A stretch of 64,000 nucleotides of DNA, taken from positions 62,001-126,000 of the forward strand of contig CAYNVQ010000010.1 of NCBI GenBank assembly GCA_964400735.1, read 5' to 3'. The number at the start of each line of letters is the position of its first letter. Within the stretch, counting starts at the first letter, position 1. Position numbers and translations under genes: made by a program. The notes under the pieces are model-generated. The model worked only from the letters and a program-made list of their open reading frames with translations, made no database searches and was not told where the DNA came from. Origin of the DNA: CAYNVQ01 sp964400735. Its GTDB lineage: Bacteria > Acidobacteriota > Aminicenantia > Aminicenantales > Aminicenantaceae. This document shows positions 53,200 to 62,284 of this stretch, piece after piece.

Positions 53200-54308
53200 T
53201 GGATAACCTCATTGATTTCGATTTTTGCTCCATCTTCCAAACCGTAGTTTCCTTCGACGACAACCAGATCCCCCTCTTCGATTCCCGATGTCACTTCCAC
53301 CATATCCGTATTCTGCAAGCCCAAAAAAACTTCTTTTCTCACCACCGTCTTATCCTCTTGGGCCACGAAAACGTACTTATTCTCGAGCACGGCTTTTTGG
53401 GGGATGACCAAAGCATCCTCATGGCTGGTGAGCTCAAGGGTGACTTCGCCAAACGTATTGGGTTTCAATATAAGCTCTTGATTTTCGGCGGTCACTTGAA
53501 CACCGAATTTTTTTGTCGAGGCCTCGGCCGTAGGATTCACAACCGACACGCGACCAGGAAAAACCCGGTCGGGAAATGCATCCACGCGCAAAAACGCCGC
53601 CTGTCCTTTTTTGATACGCGAAACATCCTGAAGTGAAACGTCGATCTCGATTTTAATCCGCGAAAAATCCATCAAGGTCAGAACGCCGCTTGTCGGTGAA
53701 AATCCACCCATCAGCGGATTGATCACATCGCCAACTTCGGCATTCTTGGATGCCACCACGCCGCTGAAAGGAGCCCTCATGATAGAGACTTCCAGGTTAT
53801 GGTCGGCCAGATTCAATGCCGCTCTCGCCTGCTGGAGCTGGGCCCCGGAGGCTTCGAAGGCAAGCTTGACCTGCTCATATTGCTGCTCGGATATGGCATT
53901 CTCCGCTTTCAACCTCTCCATGCGCTCTATATTTCGCTTGGCGTCGTTATAGCTGGCTTCGGCCACAGCTAATCCAGCCTTGGCCTGCTCCAACTGAAGC
54001 CGAATAGCCCTTGTATCCAGCTCGGCCAACAGTTGGTCTTTCTTCACTCTTTCTCCTTCTTCCACATAGATCTTGGCAATCTTGCCCCCGACATCCGGAG
54101 TTATATTCACCTTGTTCCAGGCTTCGATCAAACCTGTAAAGAGGAGTTTTTCAGAGATTTTCTGTCTTCTGGCCTCGAAAACTTTAACCGGATTAGCCGC
54201 CAAAGATGTTTCTTGCATCTCCTCTGTACTTTTTGGAGGCTGACAGGACAGCATCAAGAACAAAAGAAAGAATGCCAGAATAATGTTTGAAATTTTGCTT
54301 TTCACCAT
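53196..54308 (-). CDS. RND efflux periplasmic adaptor (MFP), lipoprotein
   Basis: 370 aa. Lipoprotein signal with LMLSC at ~22. Domains in order: lipoyl/hairpin start VNITPDVGGKIAKIYVEEGERVKKDQLLAELD, an alpha-helical hairpin (LEQAKAGLAVAEASYNDAKRNIERM), the return lipoyl half MRAPFSGVVASKNAEVGDVINPL and beta-barrel segment DFSRIKIEIDVSLQDVSRI. It links the RND pump and TolC. It overlaps the pump gene by 4 bases and follows the TolC gene by 18. Confidence 0.94.
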   Translation of the reverse strand: MVKSKISNIILAFFLLFLMLSCQPPKSTEEMQETSLAANPVKVFEARRQKISEKLLFTGLIEAWNKVNITPDVGGKIAKIYVEEGERVKKDQLLAELDTRAIRLQLEQAKAGLAVAEASYNDAKRNIERMERLKAENAISEQQYEQVKLAFEASGAQLQQARAALNLADHNLEVSIMRAPFSGVVASKNAEVGDVINPLMGGFSPTSGVLTLMDFSRIKIEIDVSLQDVSRIKKGQAAFLRVDAFPDRVFPGRVSVVNPTAEASTKKFGVQVTAENQELILKPNTFGEVTLELTSHEDALVIPQKAVLENKYVFVAQEDKTVVRKEVFLGLQNTDMVEVTSGIEEGDLVVVEGNYGLEDGAKIEINEVIQ

Positions 54309-54326
54309 TTGTTTTCTCCATTTCGA

Positions 54327-55661
54327 TCAATCATTGTATTCATAACCAACTCCCATGGCTCTATCGAGATCGGCTTTAGCAATCACATAGTTGAAAAGAG
54401 CCTGAGAATAATTGACTTGTGCTTGACTAGAGGCGGCTTCGGCAGAAATGACATCCAGCGTGGTGGCCATGCCTTCGGCAAAATTCAACTGGGTGATCCG
54501 AAGGCTCTCTTTGGCCTGCTCGATATTTTTCTCTTGGGAAAGGAGGGTTTCCTTTGCTTCTTCCAATTTCAGAACCGCCTGCCGGACTTCGAGTTCCACG
54601 GCATCCCGAAGGGCCTTCTGGCTCAATTCGACCTCCCTTATCATGGCCTTAGCCTGACCGATCTGGGCAGAGGTCTGAAATCCGTTGAATAGGGGAACTG
54701 TCAGAGCGAGGTTGATCACATAGAATGAAGACCAGGTGTTTTTTCTAAAACTTAACTTATCCGCCCAAAAATTATATGCTCCGGTAACAGCTAGGGTGGG
54801 GAGATACCCTGCTCGCGCTATCTTCAGGGCTTCCTCCGCCATCCTTTTCTGGAAATCGAGCTGTTTGACCTCTGGCCTGCTGATCAAGGCATTGTTCACA
54901 CATTCTTCCAAATTAGGCTCAAAGCGCTCGTATTCGAGTTCACCTTTTATCTCGACCGGCTGGGAAAGCTCTAAGCCCAGTAAAGTTTTTAGATTGAGTT
55001 CGGCAACACGAAGGTTATTTTTAGCTTCAATCAATACGGGCTTCATATTGGTCACCCTTACTTCGGACCTCAAAAGATCCATTTTGGAGGCCATTCCCAC
55101 TTCGTACATGTTCTTGACATTCTGCAAATTTTCCTCTGCCACACGTACGGCTTCCTCCGAAACCGAAACGAACTCCTTGGCCAGAAGATACCCATAGAAA
55201 GCTCCCTTGGTATTGAAAACAGTGGTGTGTGTGGATTGCCGCACGGCCTCTTTGGAGGACTCCAAATTATATTTGGCCTGCTTGAACCCGGACGTCAATC
55301 GCCCACCCGTGAAAAGGGGCAGAGTGAAGTTTACCGAAAATTGATAATCTCTGGTAAAGTCGACTTTTACTCTCTGAGGAGGTTCCCCGGGGATAAAAGA
55401 TGGGAACTCCAGCTCGAACACTTTTTCATCCAGAGTGTGCAGTCCCTGGGCATCCAGGGAAGGCAAAAATCCGGATGCGGCTTCCCTCAGCTTAGCATAG
55501 GCGGCATCGACCCTCTCTTCTGTCGCCAGATGATAGGGATTTTGGGAAAGCGCAAGCTCCACGCTTTTATCCAAAGTAAGGATGAGTTTTTCCTGGGAGA
55601 ATGACATTTGAATGAGAGAGAACAGAACACAAATGATTATTAATACTTTTCCCTTCTGCAT
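54327..55661 (-). CDS. TolC-family outer-membrane efflux channel
   Basis: 444 aa; ATG after AAAGGAG. Signal peptide 1-22. Long helical stretches and a repeated OEP pattern (QNPYHLATEERVDAAYAKLREAASGFLPSLDA; SRPEVKQLDFQKRMAEEALKIARAGYLPTLAVTGAY) are typical of the outer-membrane channel. It closes the tripartite pump with the downstream MFP and RND genes. The preceding TetR gene stops two bases before its start. Confidence 0.94.
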   Translation of the reverse strand: MQKGKVLIIICVLFSLIQMSFSQEKLILTLDKSVELALSQNPYHLATEERVDAAYAKLREAASGFLPSLDAQGLHTLDEKVFELEFPSFIPGEPPQRVKVDFTRDYQFSVNFTLPLFTGGRLTSGFKQAKYNLESSKEAVRQSTHTTVFNTKGAFYGYLLAKEFVSVSEEAVRVAEENLQNVKNMYEVGMASKMDLLRSEVRVTNMKPVLIEAKNNLRVAELNLKTLLGLELSQPVEIKGELEYERFEPNLEECVNNALISRPEVKQLDFQKRMAEEALKIARAGYLPTLAVTGAYNFWADKLSFRKNTWSSFYVINLALTVPLFNGFQTSAQIGQAKAMIREVELSQKALRDAVELEVRQAVLKLEEAKETLLSQEKNIEQAKESLRITQLNFAEGMATTLDVISAEAASSQAQVNYSQALFNYVIAKADLDRAMGVGYEYND

Positions 55662-55662
55662 A

Positions 55663-56349
55663 TTAGTCTCCTTTTCCGGCTTTTATCTGCCTTTTGATCC
55701 CATTGAGAAAAAATGAATGAAACAGATCGGTGGCTTCCTCTATACTGTAATCCTTATCCTGCAGAGGCCCGCGGAAATGAAATCCTCTGATCAATGAACC
55801 TAAAACAACGCTGGCATCTCGAATATCAATCTGTCTGAATTCACCGGATTCCACGCCCTCTTCGATGATTTTGCTGATCAAATCGGAAATCTGTCTCATT
55901 TTAGAGAGGAATCGAGGGGGGATATCAGGATGAACCGGAGCATGGCCGACATGAAAACCGATTCTGCTCTTGGTAATCTTTTCCATGGCCGCTTTTTCCA
56001 TAAAAAGTATTCGCGAGAGATTTTTTTTCTCCTGGTAATAGGAAAAAATATAAGAGATGAGCTCCCTTAACTTTTGTTCGGCGCTTAGGGATTTCTTTTG
56101 AATTTTTTTTATTTCCTGGTAGCTCGTTTCAAAAGAATTGAAGATGATTTCAAGGAATATATCGCTCTTGCTCTTGAAATAACGGTAAAGCGTTGCCTTG
56201 GAGAATTGGGCTTCCTCGGCAATGTCATCGACCGTGGAAAGGCTGTAGCCCTTCTGAACGAATACCTTTTCGGCAGCCTGCAGAATAGAATCTTTGTTCC
56301 GCTTCTGGCGCTGTCTTTCTCTTTCCATCCGCAAATTTTTCTTTTCCAT
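55663..56349 (-). CDS. TetR-family transcriptional regulator of the efflux operon
   Basis: 228 aa. N-terminal helix-turn-helix: NKDSILQAAEKVFVQKGYSLSTVDDIAEEAQFSKATLYRYFKSKSDIF. The C-terminal ligand domain (ARDASVVLGSLIRGFHFRGPLQ) is variable. As first gene of the operon it likely represses itself and tolC-MFP-RND. A perfect inverted repeat (56375-56392) upstream is the probable operator. Confidence 0.92.
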   Translation of the reverse strand: MEKKNLRMERERQRQKRNKDSILQAAEKVFVQKGYSLSTVDDIAEEAQFSKATLYRYFKSKSDIFLEIIFNSFETSYQEIKKIQKKSLSAEQKLRELISYIFSYYQEKKNLSRILFMEKAAMEKITKSRIGFHVGHAPVHPDIPPRFLSKMRQISDLISKIIEEGVESGEFRQIDIRDASVVLGSLIRGFHFRGPLQDKDYSIEEATDLFHSFFLNGIKRQIKAGKGD

Positions 56350-56374
56350 TTTTTTATACCTAAGGGTTTTATAG

Positions 56375-56392
56375 TTAAACTGAAAAGTTTAA
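56375..56392. promoter_or_regulatory. Probable TetR-family operator
   Basis: TTAAACT-GAAA-AGTTTAA is a perfect 7-bp inverted repeat with a 4-base spacer, about 25-40 bases upstream of the TetR gene start, flanked by a further TTAAA-type half site at 56408-56414. Position and symmetry fit autorepression; binding is inferred. Confidence 0.5.
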
Positions 56393-56589
56393 TTATTGTA
56401 CTAGATAGTTAAATTAGCAGGTTTTTCCGTTTCTGTCAATAGGATTATACGAAAAACCTTACCTATAAGTTTTTGGCGGCCTCCTAATCTGCCCAGAGCC
56501 GAGATAGATCAGAGAATGGTAGTGTATGGATTTTTTCATCGAATTGCTTTAACCTGATTCCCGATCTTAAATAAAATAAAGGAGGAACA

Positions 56590-56976
56590 ATGACTGAGGC
56601 GATAAGGGATTTTCAGGAATTCCGTCAAAAGATGAATGAAAGAATCCTGGCTAGTGGAAACCTGGAGATCAAGCGATTTTTCGCTCTGGATAAGAACACC
56701 TATAAACGAGGAGCCTTACCTGCTGAAACGAAAGAGCTTCTGGGATTAGTGGCCTCTCTTGTGCTGCGCTGTAATGACTGTGTCACCTATCACCTCCTTC
56801 GCTGCGTGGAAATGGGGATAGACAACGAAAAGCTCTTTGAGTCGTTCAATGTGGCTTTGGTGGTCGGCGGGTCTATCGTGATACCTCACTTGAGAAAAGC
56901 TGCACACATGCTGGATGAAATCCGTTCCTCACAAAAAGAACAACAGGCCAGGTTTACGGCCAAGATGAAAAAATGA
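56590..56976 (+). CDS. Carboxymuconolactone decarboxylase-family (AhpD-like) protein
   Basis: 128 aa; ATG after AAAGGAGG. The family core is present: KELLGLVASLVLRCNDCVTYHLLRCVEMGI, with the CxxC...H site (C, C and His) used for redox or proton relay in AhpD, and HLRKAAHMLDEI. Cytoplasmic; either an alkylhydroperoxidase helper or a decarboxylase-like enzyme. Monocistronic, facing the XerD gene. Confidence 0.9.
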   Translation: MTEAIRDFQEFRQKMNERILASGNLEIKRFFALDKNTYKRGALPAETKELLGLVASLVLRCNDCVTYHLLRCVEMGIDNEKLFESFNVALVVGGSIVIPHLRKAAHMLDEIRSSQKEQQARFTAKMKK

Positions 56977-57024
56977 TCGAGATAAAGTCTGGACCGGGAA
57001 CAGGAGCGGAAGGGATGTCCGCGA

Positions 57025-57927
57025 TCAGGCACGAGGATGATATTTTTGATACACCTTCCGCAGCTGCCGGCGGCTGACATGGGTATAGATTTGGGTGGTG
57101 GTTATCTGGCTGTGCCCGAGCATGAGCTGCACCGACCTGAGATCTGCCCCTCTCTCCAAAAGATGGGTGGCAAAAGAGTGGCGAAGAACATGCGGGCTTA
57201 TCTTTTTTTCCAGCCCAGCTTTACTGGCCTGCTTCTTCAATATTTTCCAGAAACCCTGGCGTGTGAACGATCCTCCCCGAGTGGAGAGGAATAGGAATGG
57301 ATTCTCTTTTTTCAACAGTTTTGGCCTGGCCTTCTGAAGGTACAGATCCAAAACTTCCCGGGCTGACCTCCCGAAAGGAACGATGCGTTCCTTTCCTCCT
57401 TTGCCGCGACAAAAAACATATCCTTGATCCAAGTTCAAATCCTTTAGTCTCAGAGCGGTCAGCTCTGAAACGCGTAATCCGGTTGCATACAACAACTCGA
57501 GCATGGCCTTGTCCCTCAATCCTCTAACGGTATTCTCATCCGGTTGGGCCAAAAGTTTGTTGACTTCCTCTTCGGTTAAATATTTCGGTAAATCCAGCCA
57601 TAGCTTGGGTGTCGAAAGATCGGCCGCCGGACTCTTCTCCTGGACACCATCCAGAACGAGAAATCTGTAAAAGGCCTTTATGGTCGAGATAAGCCTGGCC
57701 AGGGAACGGGAAGAAAGGTCGGCCTGGCTCTGATAATGAATGAACTTGACCAGGTCTTCTTCTTTCGCCTTTTCCCAAGATATCCTTTCCTTACGGAAAA
57801 AGAGAAAGAGTTTTTTCAAGTCCAAAGCATAAGAACGGACGGTATTGGACGCTAATCCCTTCTCCACAGACAAAAAGTCAAGAAATGCTCGCTGTATATC
57901 CTCAGGCGAGGGCGATTTTTCTTTCAT
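57025..57927 (-). CDS. Tyrosine recombinase XerC/XerD family
   Basis: 300 aa from the ATG at 57927, which overlaps the MBL gene stop by 4 bases; a longer frame to 58092 runs over that gene. N-terminal SAM-like core-binding domain (~5-90), then catalytic domain with the Arg in ATGLRVSEL, HVLRHSFATHLLERGADLRSVQLMLGH and the nucleophile Tyr in TTTQIYTH. All RKHRH-Y residues appear. Size and lack of an integrase-type neighbour suggest a chromosome-dimer resolvase, XerC or XerD, rather than a mobile-element integrase. Confidence 0.92.
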   Translation of the reverse strand: MKEKSPSPEDIQRAFLDFLSVEKGLASNTVRSYALDLKKLFLFFRKERISWEKAKEEDLVKFIHYQSQADLSSRSLARLISTIKAFYRFLVLDGVQEKSPAADLSTPKLWLDLPKYLTEEEVNKLLAQPDENTVRGLRDKAMLELLYATGLRVSELTALRLKDLNLDQGYVFCRGKGGKERIVPFGRSAREVLDLYLQKARPKLLKKENPFLFLSTRGGSFTRQGFWKILKKQASKAGLEKKISPHVLRHSFATHLLERGADLRSVQLMLGHSQITTTQIYTHVSRRQLRKVYQKYHPRA

Positions 57928-58556
57928 CGAACAAAAGGATTCGAGATTTTTTCTTGACCAACGGTCGTGGTTGGCCCGTGGCCGGGAAGAATCTCCATCA
58001 TATCGGGCAAAGTGTAGATTTTGCTGTGAATCGATTCTTCGAGAGCGCTCCATGATCCGCCAGGCAAATCCGTCCGTCCAACCCCCCCACAAAAGAGCAA
58101 ATCCCCCGACAACAGAAATTCATCTCCCACTAAACTGACACTCCCAGGAGAATGCCCGGGTGTATGGATAACCTTTAGATCCTGTTTTCCGATCTGGATT
58201 TTATCTCCATCTCGGAGGAATCTGTCCGGCTTGGGCGATTTTTTTGCCCCGAGAAAAAGGCCCATGGTGGTGGCCAGGATGTTATTCAGCATCTGACTGT
58301 CCTCGGCATGAATGCAGAGAGGAATTTCGTATTTTTCCTTTATGTCCTTATTGGCTCCGACATGATCCACATGCCCATGGGTATTGATCAAAACAGTAGG
58401 GATCAGCTCTTTATCTTCGATCGTGCGAATAATTTTCTCGGGGTCGGCTCCCGGGTCCACCACCCCACATTCCTGGGTTTCCTCACAGTAGACCAGATAG
58501 CAATTCGTCTCCAGCGCACCGACCACGATTCTTTCGTATTTCATCCGCCCTAGCAT
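57924..58556 (-). CDS. MBL-fold hydrolase (GloB-like)
   Basis: 210 aa from the ATG at 58556 (58544 is the alternative). Zinc motif THGHVDHVGA (HxHxDH), then HTPGHSPGSV, SGDLLFCGGVGRTDLPGGS and LPGHGPTTTVGQE; all seven metal ligands visible. Related to hydroxyacylglutathione hydrolase and other thioester MBL enzymes; the substrate is not readable. Overlaps the recombinase by 4 bases. Confidence 0.93.
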   Translation of the reverse strand: MLGRMKYERIVVGALETNCYLVYCEETQECGVVDPGADPEKIIRTIEDKELIPTVLINTHGHVDHVGANKDIKEKYEIPLCIHAEDSQMLNNILATTMGLFLGAKKSPKPDRFLRDGDKIQIGKQDLKVIHTPGHSPGSVSLVGDEFLLSGDLLFCGGVGRTDLPGGSWSALEESIHSKIYTLPDMMEILPGHGPTTTVGQEKISNPFVR

Positions 58557-58764
58557 AATGGTAACTTCTCTTCGAGTCAAGAATCCACAAGAAAACATCC
58601 GGCTATCCAAAATCCGGTTGATCTATCGATGCCCTGCCGAGCAAAGCTTCGGGGTAATGGTCGATCGAAATCGGAAGCTGCTGACCTAGCTAGCCTAATC
58701 CAGACTCTCCAAATTGGCCTGGCGGGAAAAACAAATATCCGGCGAGCGTGTATGGAGCACGATG

Positions 58765-58793
58765 TTGTTTTTTTCTGGGAAAAAAAATATAAT
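58765..58793 (+). promoter_or_regulatory. Sigma-70 promoter of the methyltransferase gene, near-leaderless
   Basis: TTGTTT (58765-58770), 17 bases, TATAAT (58788-58793). The ATG at 58802 begins 8 bases after the -10 box, so transcription would start at or about the start codon. No ribosome-binding site precedes the ATG. Confidence 0.6.
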
Positions 58794-58801
58794 CTCCCCT
58801 T

Positions 58802-59605
58802 ATGGCAACCGAACCCTGGCAGCTCCAGGTATTCAAAAAGTCTCTAAAAAAGAGGGAAAAGCAAAAGCTTCTCGAAAGGAATCTGGATATCGCACTGGAC
58901 TCTCTCAATTTGGATTTGGGTTGTGCCCAGGGAACATTAAGCTATTTTCTCCGCCAAAAAGGGGGATGCTGGCTGAGCGCAGACATGGATTTTCTCAACC
59001 TCCAGTCGACCCGAAACCTGCTTGACCGAAATCTTATCCAACTCAAAGAAGGAGCGCTCCCGTTCAAGGACCAGTCCTTTAACCTTGTGGCTAGCCTGGA
59101 TTATCTCGAGCATCTGGAAAACGACAATTTATGCCTCGAAGAAATCCGCCGCGTATTGAAAAAAAACGGACGTTTGGTTCTTGCTACACCTCAGACCGGA
59201 AGGTTCTTTATCCTTCACAAATTGAGGTCTCTGATGGGACTCAAACTTGAATTCTATGGGCACAAAAGAGAGGGGTACAGATTAGATACGCTTCAAAGGA
59301 AACTAAAAAGAGCGGGGTTTGTCGTTCTCTACCATAAGAGCTTTTCCCGCTTCGTCACGGAGTTTATGGAGCTGATTTTGAATTTTCTCTACATCAAAGT
59401 CTTCCGCGCAAACATCCCGTCGGGATTGAGGGATGGGAACATCCGGCCAACCAACGCCGAGGAATTTCATGATAAGAAAAAAACGTTCCGGCTGTACTCC
59501 ATCCTTTACCCTATGGTGTGGGCTATTTCCCGAATGGATAAAGCCCTATTTTTCCTTAAAGGCTATGGACTGATGATATGGGCCCAGCGATCAGAAGATA
59601 ATTGA
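58802..59605 (+). CDS. Class I SAM-dependent methyltransferase
   Basis: 267 aa. LDLGCAQGTLSYFLRQKGG is SAM motif I; WLSADMDFLNLQSTRNLL, DQSFNLVASLDYLEHLENDNLCLEEIRRVLKKNGRLVLATP and GFVVLYHKSF follow. A C-terminal hydrophobic helix (RLYSILYPMVWAISRM...FLKGYG) may tether it to the membrane. Substrate unknown. There is no Shine-Dalgarno; the promoter sits against the ATG. Confidence 0.88.
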   Translation: MATEPWQLQVFKKSLKKREKQKLLERNLDIALDSLNLDLGCAQGTLSYFLRQKGGCWLSADMDFLNLQSTRNLLDRNLIQLKEGALPFKDQSFNLVASLDYLEHLENDNLCLEEIRRVLKKNGRLVLATPQTGRFFILHKLRSLMGLKLEFYGHKREGYRLDTLQRKLKRAGFVVLYHKSFSRFVTEFMELILNFLYIKVFRANIPSGLRDGNIRPTNAEEFHDKKKTFRLYSILYPMVWAISRMDKALFFLKGYGLMIWAQRSEDN

Positions 59606-59640
59606 TGAGCTGAACGCAGCCTGGCTCGAAAAGCTGGAGA

Positions 59641-61110
59641 ATGGAAACAAGAAAAAAGGCCGGACTTATTTTGGGTCCATCTTTTTTTCTTCTGGCCTAT
59701 TTTCTGCCTCTTCTTCCCGACAATCCGAAAGCACACGATCTATTAGCCGTCTTTCTTCTCGTTGTGATATGGTGGGTAACCGAATGCATTCCCATCCCGA
59801 TCACAGCCCTACTTATCCCCGTCTTCCTTACTGTCTTCCGCATCTGCTCGGTCACAGAAGCTTTTGCTCCCTTTTCCAATCCTATCATTATGCTTTTTCT
59901 CGGAAGCTTCGTTTTAGCTCGCGGTATGTGCGTTCACGGTCTGGACCAAAGGCTGGCTCTTTCCGTTCTCTCTTTTAGAGCCATCGAAAACAAAAAAACG
60001 CGAATTCTTTTCTCTTTGGGGCTGGTCAGTCTGTTTCTTTCCTTATGGATAAGCAACACCGCCACCACAGCCATGATGTACCCAATAGCACTGGGGTTTT
60101 TCGAATCCGTTTCCAACGACAAAGACAATAAAAAAGGCTCCCCCTTCAGTGTCATTCTTCTCCTGACTTTAGCTTATTCCGCCTCGATCGGCGGAATCGG
60201 CACGCCTATAGGCAGTCCCCCCAATCTTATCGCCATCGGAATGCTGGAAAAGCTGGCCAACTATCGGGTGACCTTCTTCCAATGGATGGTTATCGGATTC
60301 CTTATCTTGATCCCCATGTATCTGGTGCTGTTTATCTTAATGAGATGGAAACTGAAAAGGGAAAAAATCGATGCAGTCAAAGAAACCATCGCTTTTTCCT
60401 CCACCAGGAGAATCGATGCCCCCCTCTCCAAGGCCCAGAAAAACGTCCTGTTCGCTTTTTCCATCACGGTGTTTCTATGGGTTTTCCCCGGATTCATCTC
60501 TCTTTTTTGGGGCAGGGAAGCTCCCTTGAGCCTCTGGCTTCATGCCCACTTCCCCGAATCAGTGGCGGCTGTGATCGGGGCAGCTTTGCTCTTTTTTATC
60601 CCGATCAATCTCAAGCGGGGCGAATTCACTCTTTCTCTGAAAGATGGACTCCGTATCGATTGGGGAACTCTTCTTCTTTTTGGAGGGGGACTCTCCCTTG
60701 GATTCCAGATGTTTGAGACGGGCCTGGCCGATTCCATCGGAAGATTTTTTATTTCTCTGGGAGGCGACTCGGCCGGATTGACGCTTATCACGCTGCTGTC
60801 TGTCACTCTCAGTGTATTTCTCACTGAACTGACTTCGAATACGGCATCGGCGAATATGCTGATTCCAATCATCATCGCCATTTCCCATGCAGCTTCCATC
60901 AATCCCCTTCCTCCCGTTCTTGGCAGCGCCATTGGATGCAGCTTTGCTTTCATGCTCCCTGTGGCCACGCCCCCCAACGCCATCGTCTATGGATCCGGAA
61001 TGATCCCTCTAACACAGATGATGAAAACCGGACTCTGGATGAATATATCTGGTATCCTTTTGATCTGGTCTGTTATCCAATTTCTTGCCCCGGCCCTTGG
61101 TCTTTTCTAA
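59641..61110 (+). CDS. DASS/SLC13-family sodium:anion symporter
   Basis: 489 aa, about eleven hydrophobic helices. Substrate/Na+ motifs: SNTATTAMMYPIALGFF, GGIGTPIGSPPNLIAIGML and, in the second half, TSNTASANMLIPIIIA and LPVATPPNAIVYGSG. The family transports di- and tricarboxylates, sulfate or phosphate; the two SNT motifs favour a dicarboxylate/citrate-type carrier, but the exact solute is not readable. 35 bases after the methyltransferase gene. Confidence 0.9.
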   Translation: METRKKAGLILGPSFFLLAYFLPLLPDNPKAHDLLAVFLLVVIWWVTECIPIPITALLIPVFLTVFRICSVTEAFAPFSNPIIMLFLGSFVLARGMCVHGLDQRLALSVLSFRAIENKKTRILFSLGLVSLFLSLWISNTATTAMMYPIALGFFESVSNDKDNKKGSPFSVILLLTLAYSASIGGIGTPIGSPPNLIAIGMLEKLANYRVTFFQWMVIGFLILIPMYLVLFILMRWKLKREKIDAVKETIAFSSTRRIDAPLSKAQKNVLFAFSITVFLWVFPGFISLFWGREAPLSLWLHAHFPESVAAVIGAALLFFIPINLKRGEFTLSLKDGLRIDWGTLLLFGGGLSLGFQMFETGLADSIGRFFISLGGDSAGLTLITLLSVTLSVFLTELTSNTASANMLIPIIIAISHAASINPLPPVLGSAIGCSFAFMLPVATPPNAIVYGSGMIPLTQMMKTGLWMNISGILLIWSVIQFLAPALGLF

Positions 61111-61291
61111 CCTGGGAACTTTCAGCCGAAAAAACATTCGGGAAGCTTCAACACAAGCAGGAGGGCTGCTGTATATGCGGCTGAGAAGAGCGTGCGGTGA
61201 CCGTTTGCCGTGAATCCTTCAGAATCGGAAAGCGTGTTTGGACAGAGTTTCGATCATGCACCAGAGGTGCTTACCTGTTCCATTTATAGTT

Positions 61292-61320
61292 TTGTCCGGC
61301 ATGTTATCTTCTGTTATAAT
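61292..61320 (+). promoter_or_regulatory. Sigma-70 promoter, near-leaderless transcript
   Basis: TTGTCC (61292-61297), 17 bases, TATAAT (61315-61320). ATG codons stand 2 bases (61323) and 8 bases (61329) after the -10 box; the second has the spacing seen at 58788-58802. Confidence 0.6.
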
Positions 61321-61328
61321 GAATGGAA

Positions 61329-61718
61329 ATGAAGGTTTACCTGGGTGAAGGAGTGCGGCGGCTTCTTGCGGCCCAAAAGCTTATTTTCACCTCGACACAC
61401 TCGGACGGAATGCTTCTCGGCCACAGAAGGGGAGATTTATTCTTCGTGGAAAACATCCTTTCTTCCCCTTCCGGTTTCTCTCGCACCCTTCGAAAATATT
61501 TCAGCCTCAGCCAGATTCTGAACCACCAAATCCTTGGATTTTATTCTTTTCGAACAAACGAAAACAAGATAAAAAAGCTTTTGTGTCCTCTCGCTTGCGG
61601 GAAAATTTTTTTGCGGTTGGACCTTGGGGAAAACGGTCAGTTGGACATCAAGCCTTTTATCATCGAATACGATAAGGTTTTTTTCCTCTCTCCCCTGGAG
61701 CTGAAATCCAACCCCTGA
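61329..61718 (+). CDS. Conserved-looking small protein, function unknown
   Basis: 129 aa from 61329; 61323 is an alternative ATG but lies too near the -10 box. No signal or transmembrane segment. The middle FTSTHSDGMLLGHRRGDLFFVENILSS has the look of a JAB/MPN-like core (HxH-type His, small-residue loop), but the full JAMM motif is absent. It ends 11 bases before an AMMECR1 gene and is probably co-transcribed with it. Confidence 0.6.
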   Translation: MKVYLGEGVRRLLAAQKLIFTSTHSDGMLLGHRRGDLFFVENILSSPSGFSRTLRKYFSLSQILNHQILGFYSFRTNENKIKKLLCPLACGKIFLRLDLGENGQLDIKPFIIEYDKVFFLSPLELKSNP

Positions 61719-61729
61719 AGGAAACGGCC

Positions 61730-62275
61730 ATGGATAACGCTTTGACAAAGGAACAGCAAGATTTTTTGCTTTCTCTGGCACGCAAGGCTATTACCCACTA
61801 CCTGGAGAAGGGAACACCGCCTGATATAGAAACCGAGGATAAGGAATTAAAAAAGAAAAGAGGGGCATTCGTCACCCTCAAAGTCGAGGGCCAGCTCAGG
61901 GGATGCATCGGCTACCCTCTTCCTTTTAAACCCTTGTATGAAACCATCATCGATGCGGCGATTTCTGCCGCTACCAAAGATTTCCGGTTTCCTTCCCTAG
62001 AGCTCAAAGAACTTTCGAATACTGAGATCGAAATCTCCCTGCTCAGCCTTCCCCGCCCTATCCACAACATCTCAGAAATCGTTGTCGGCAGGCACGGAAT
62101 CATCGTCAGCAAGGGTCCCCATAAGGGTCTTCTCCTTCCGCAAGTCCCTCTCGAGTGGGACTGGGACCTGGAAACCTACCTGAATCACGGGTGTCTCAAG
62201 GCAGGGCTGGAAGAGGATGCCTGGAGAAAGGGTGCCCATATCGAGATTTTTTCAGCTCAGGTTTTTTCAGAATAA
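61730..62275 (+). CDS. AMMECR1-domain protein (AmmeMemoRadiSam system protein A type)
   Basis: 181 aa. The AMMECR1 core is clear: RGAFVTLKVEGQLRGCIGYPLPF, RFPSLELKELSNTEIEISLLSLPRPI and LLLPQVPLEWDWDLETYLNHGCLKAGL. In the three-part AmmeMemoRadiSam set this domain goes with a Memo protein and a radical SAM enzyme; neither is adjacent. No biochemical role is settled. It ends face to face with the TPR gene. Confidence 0.9.
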   Translation: MDNALTKEQQDFLLSLARKAITHYLEKGTPPDIETEDKELKKKRGAFVTLKVEGQLRGCIGYPLPFKPLYETIIDAAISAATKDFRFPSLELKELSNTEIEISLLSLPRPIHNISEIVVGRHGIIVSKGPHKGLLLPQVPLEWDWDLETYLNHGCLKAGLEEDAWRKGAHIEIFSAQVFSE

Positions 62276-62284
62276 AGGGCGGAT

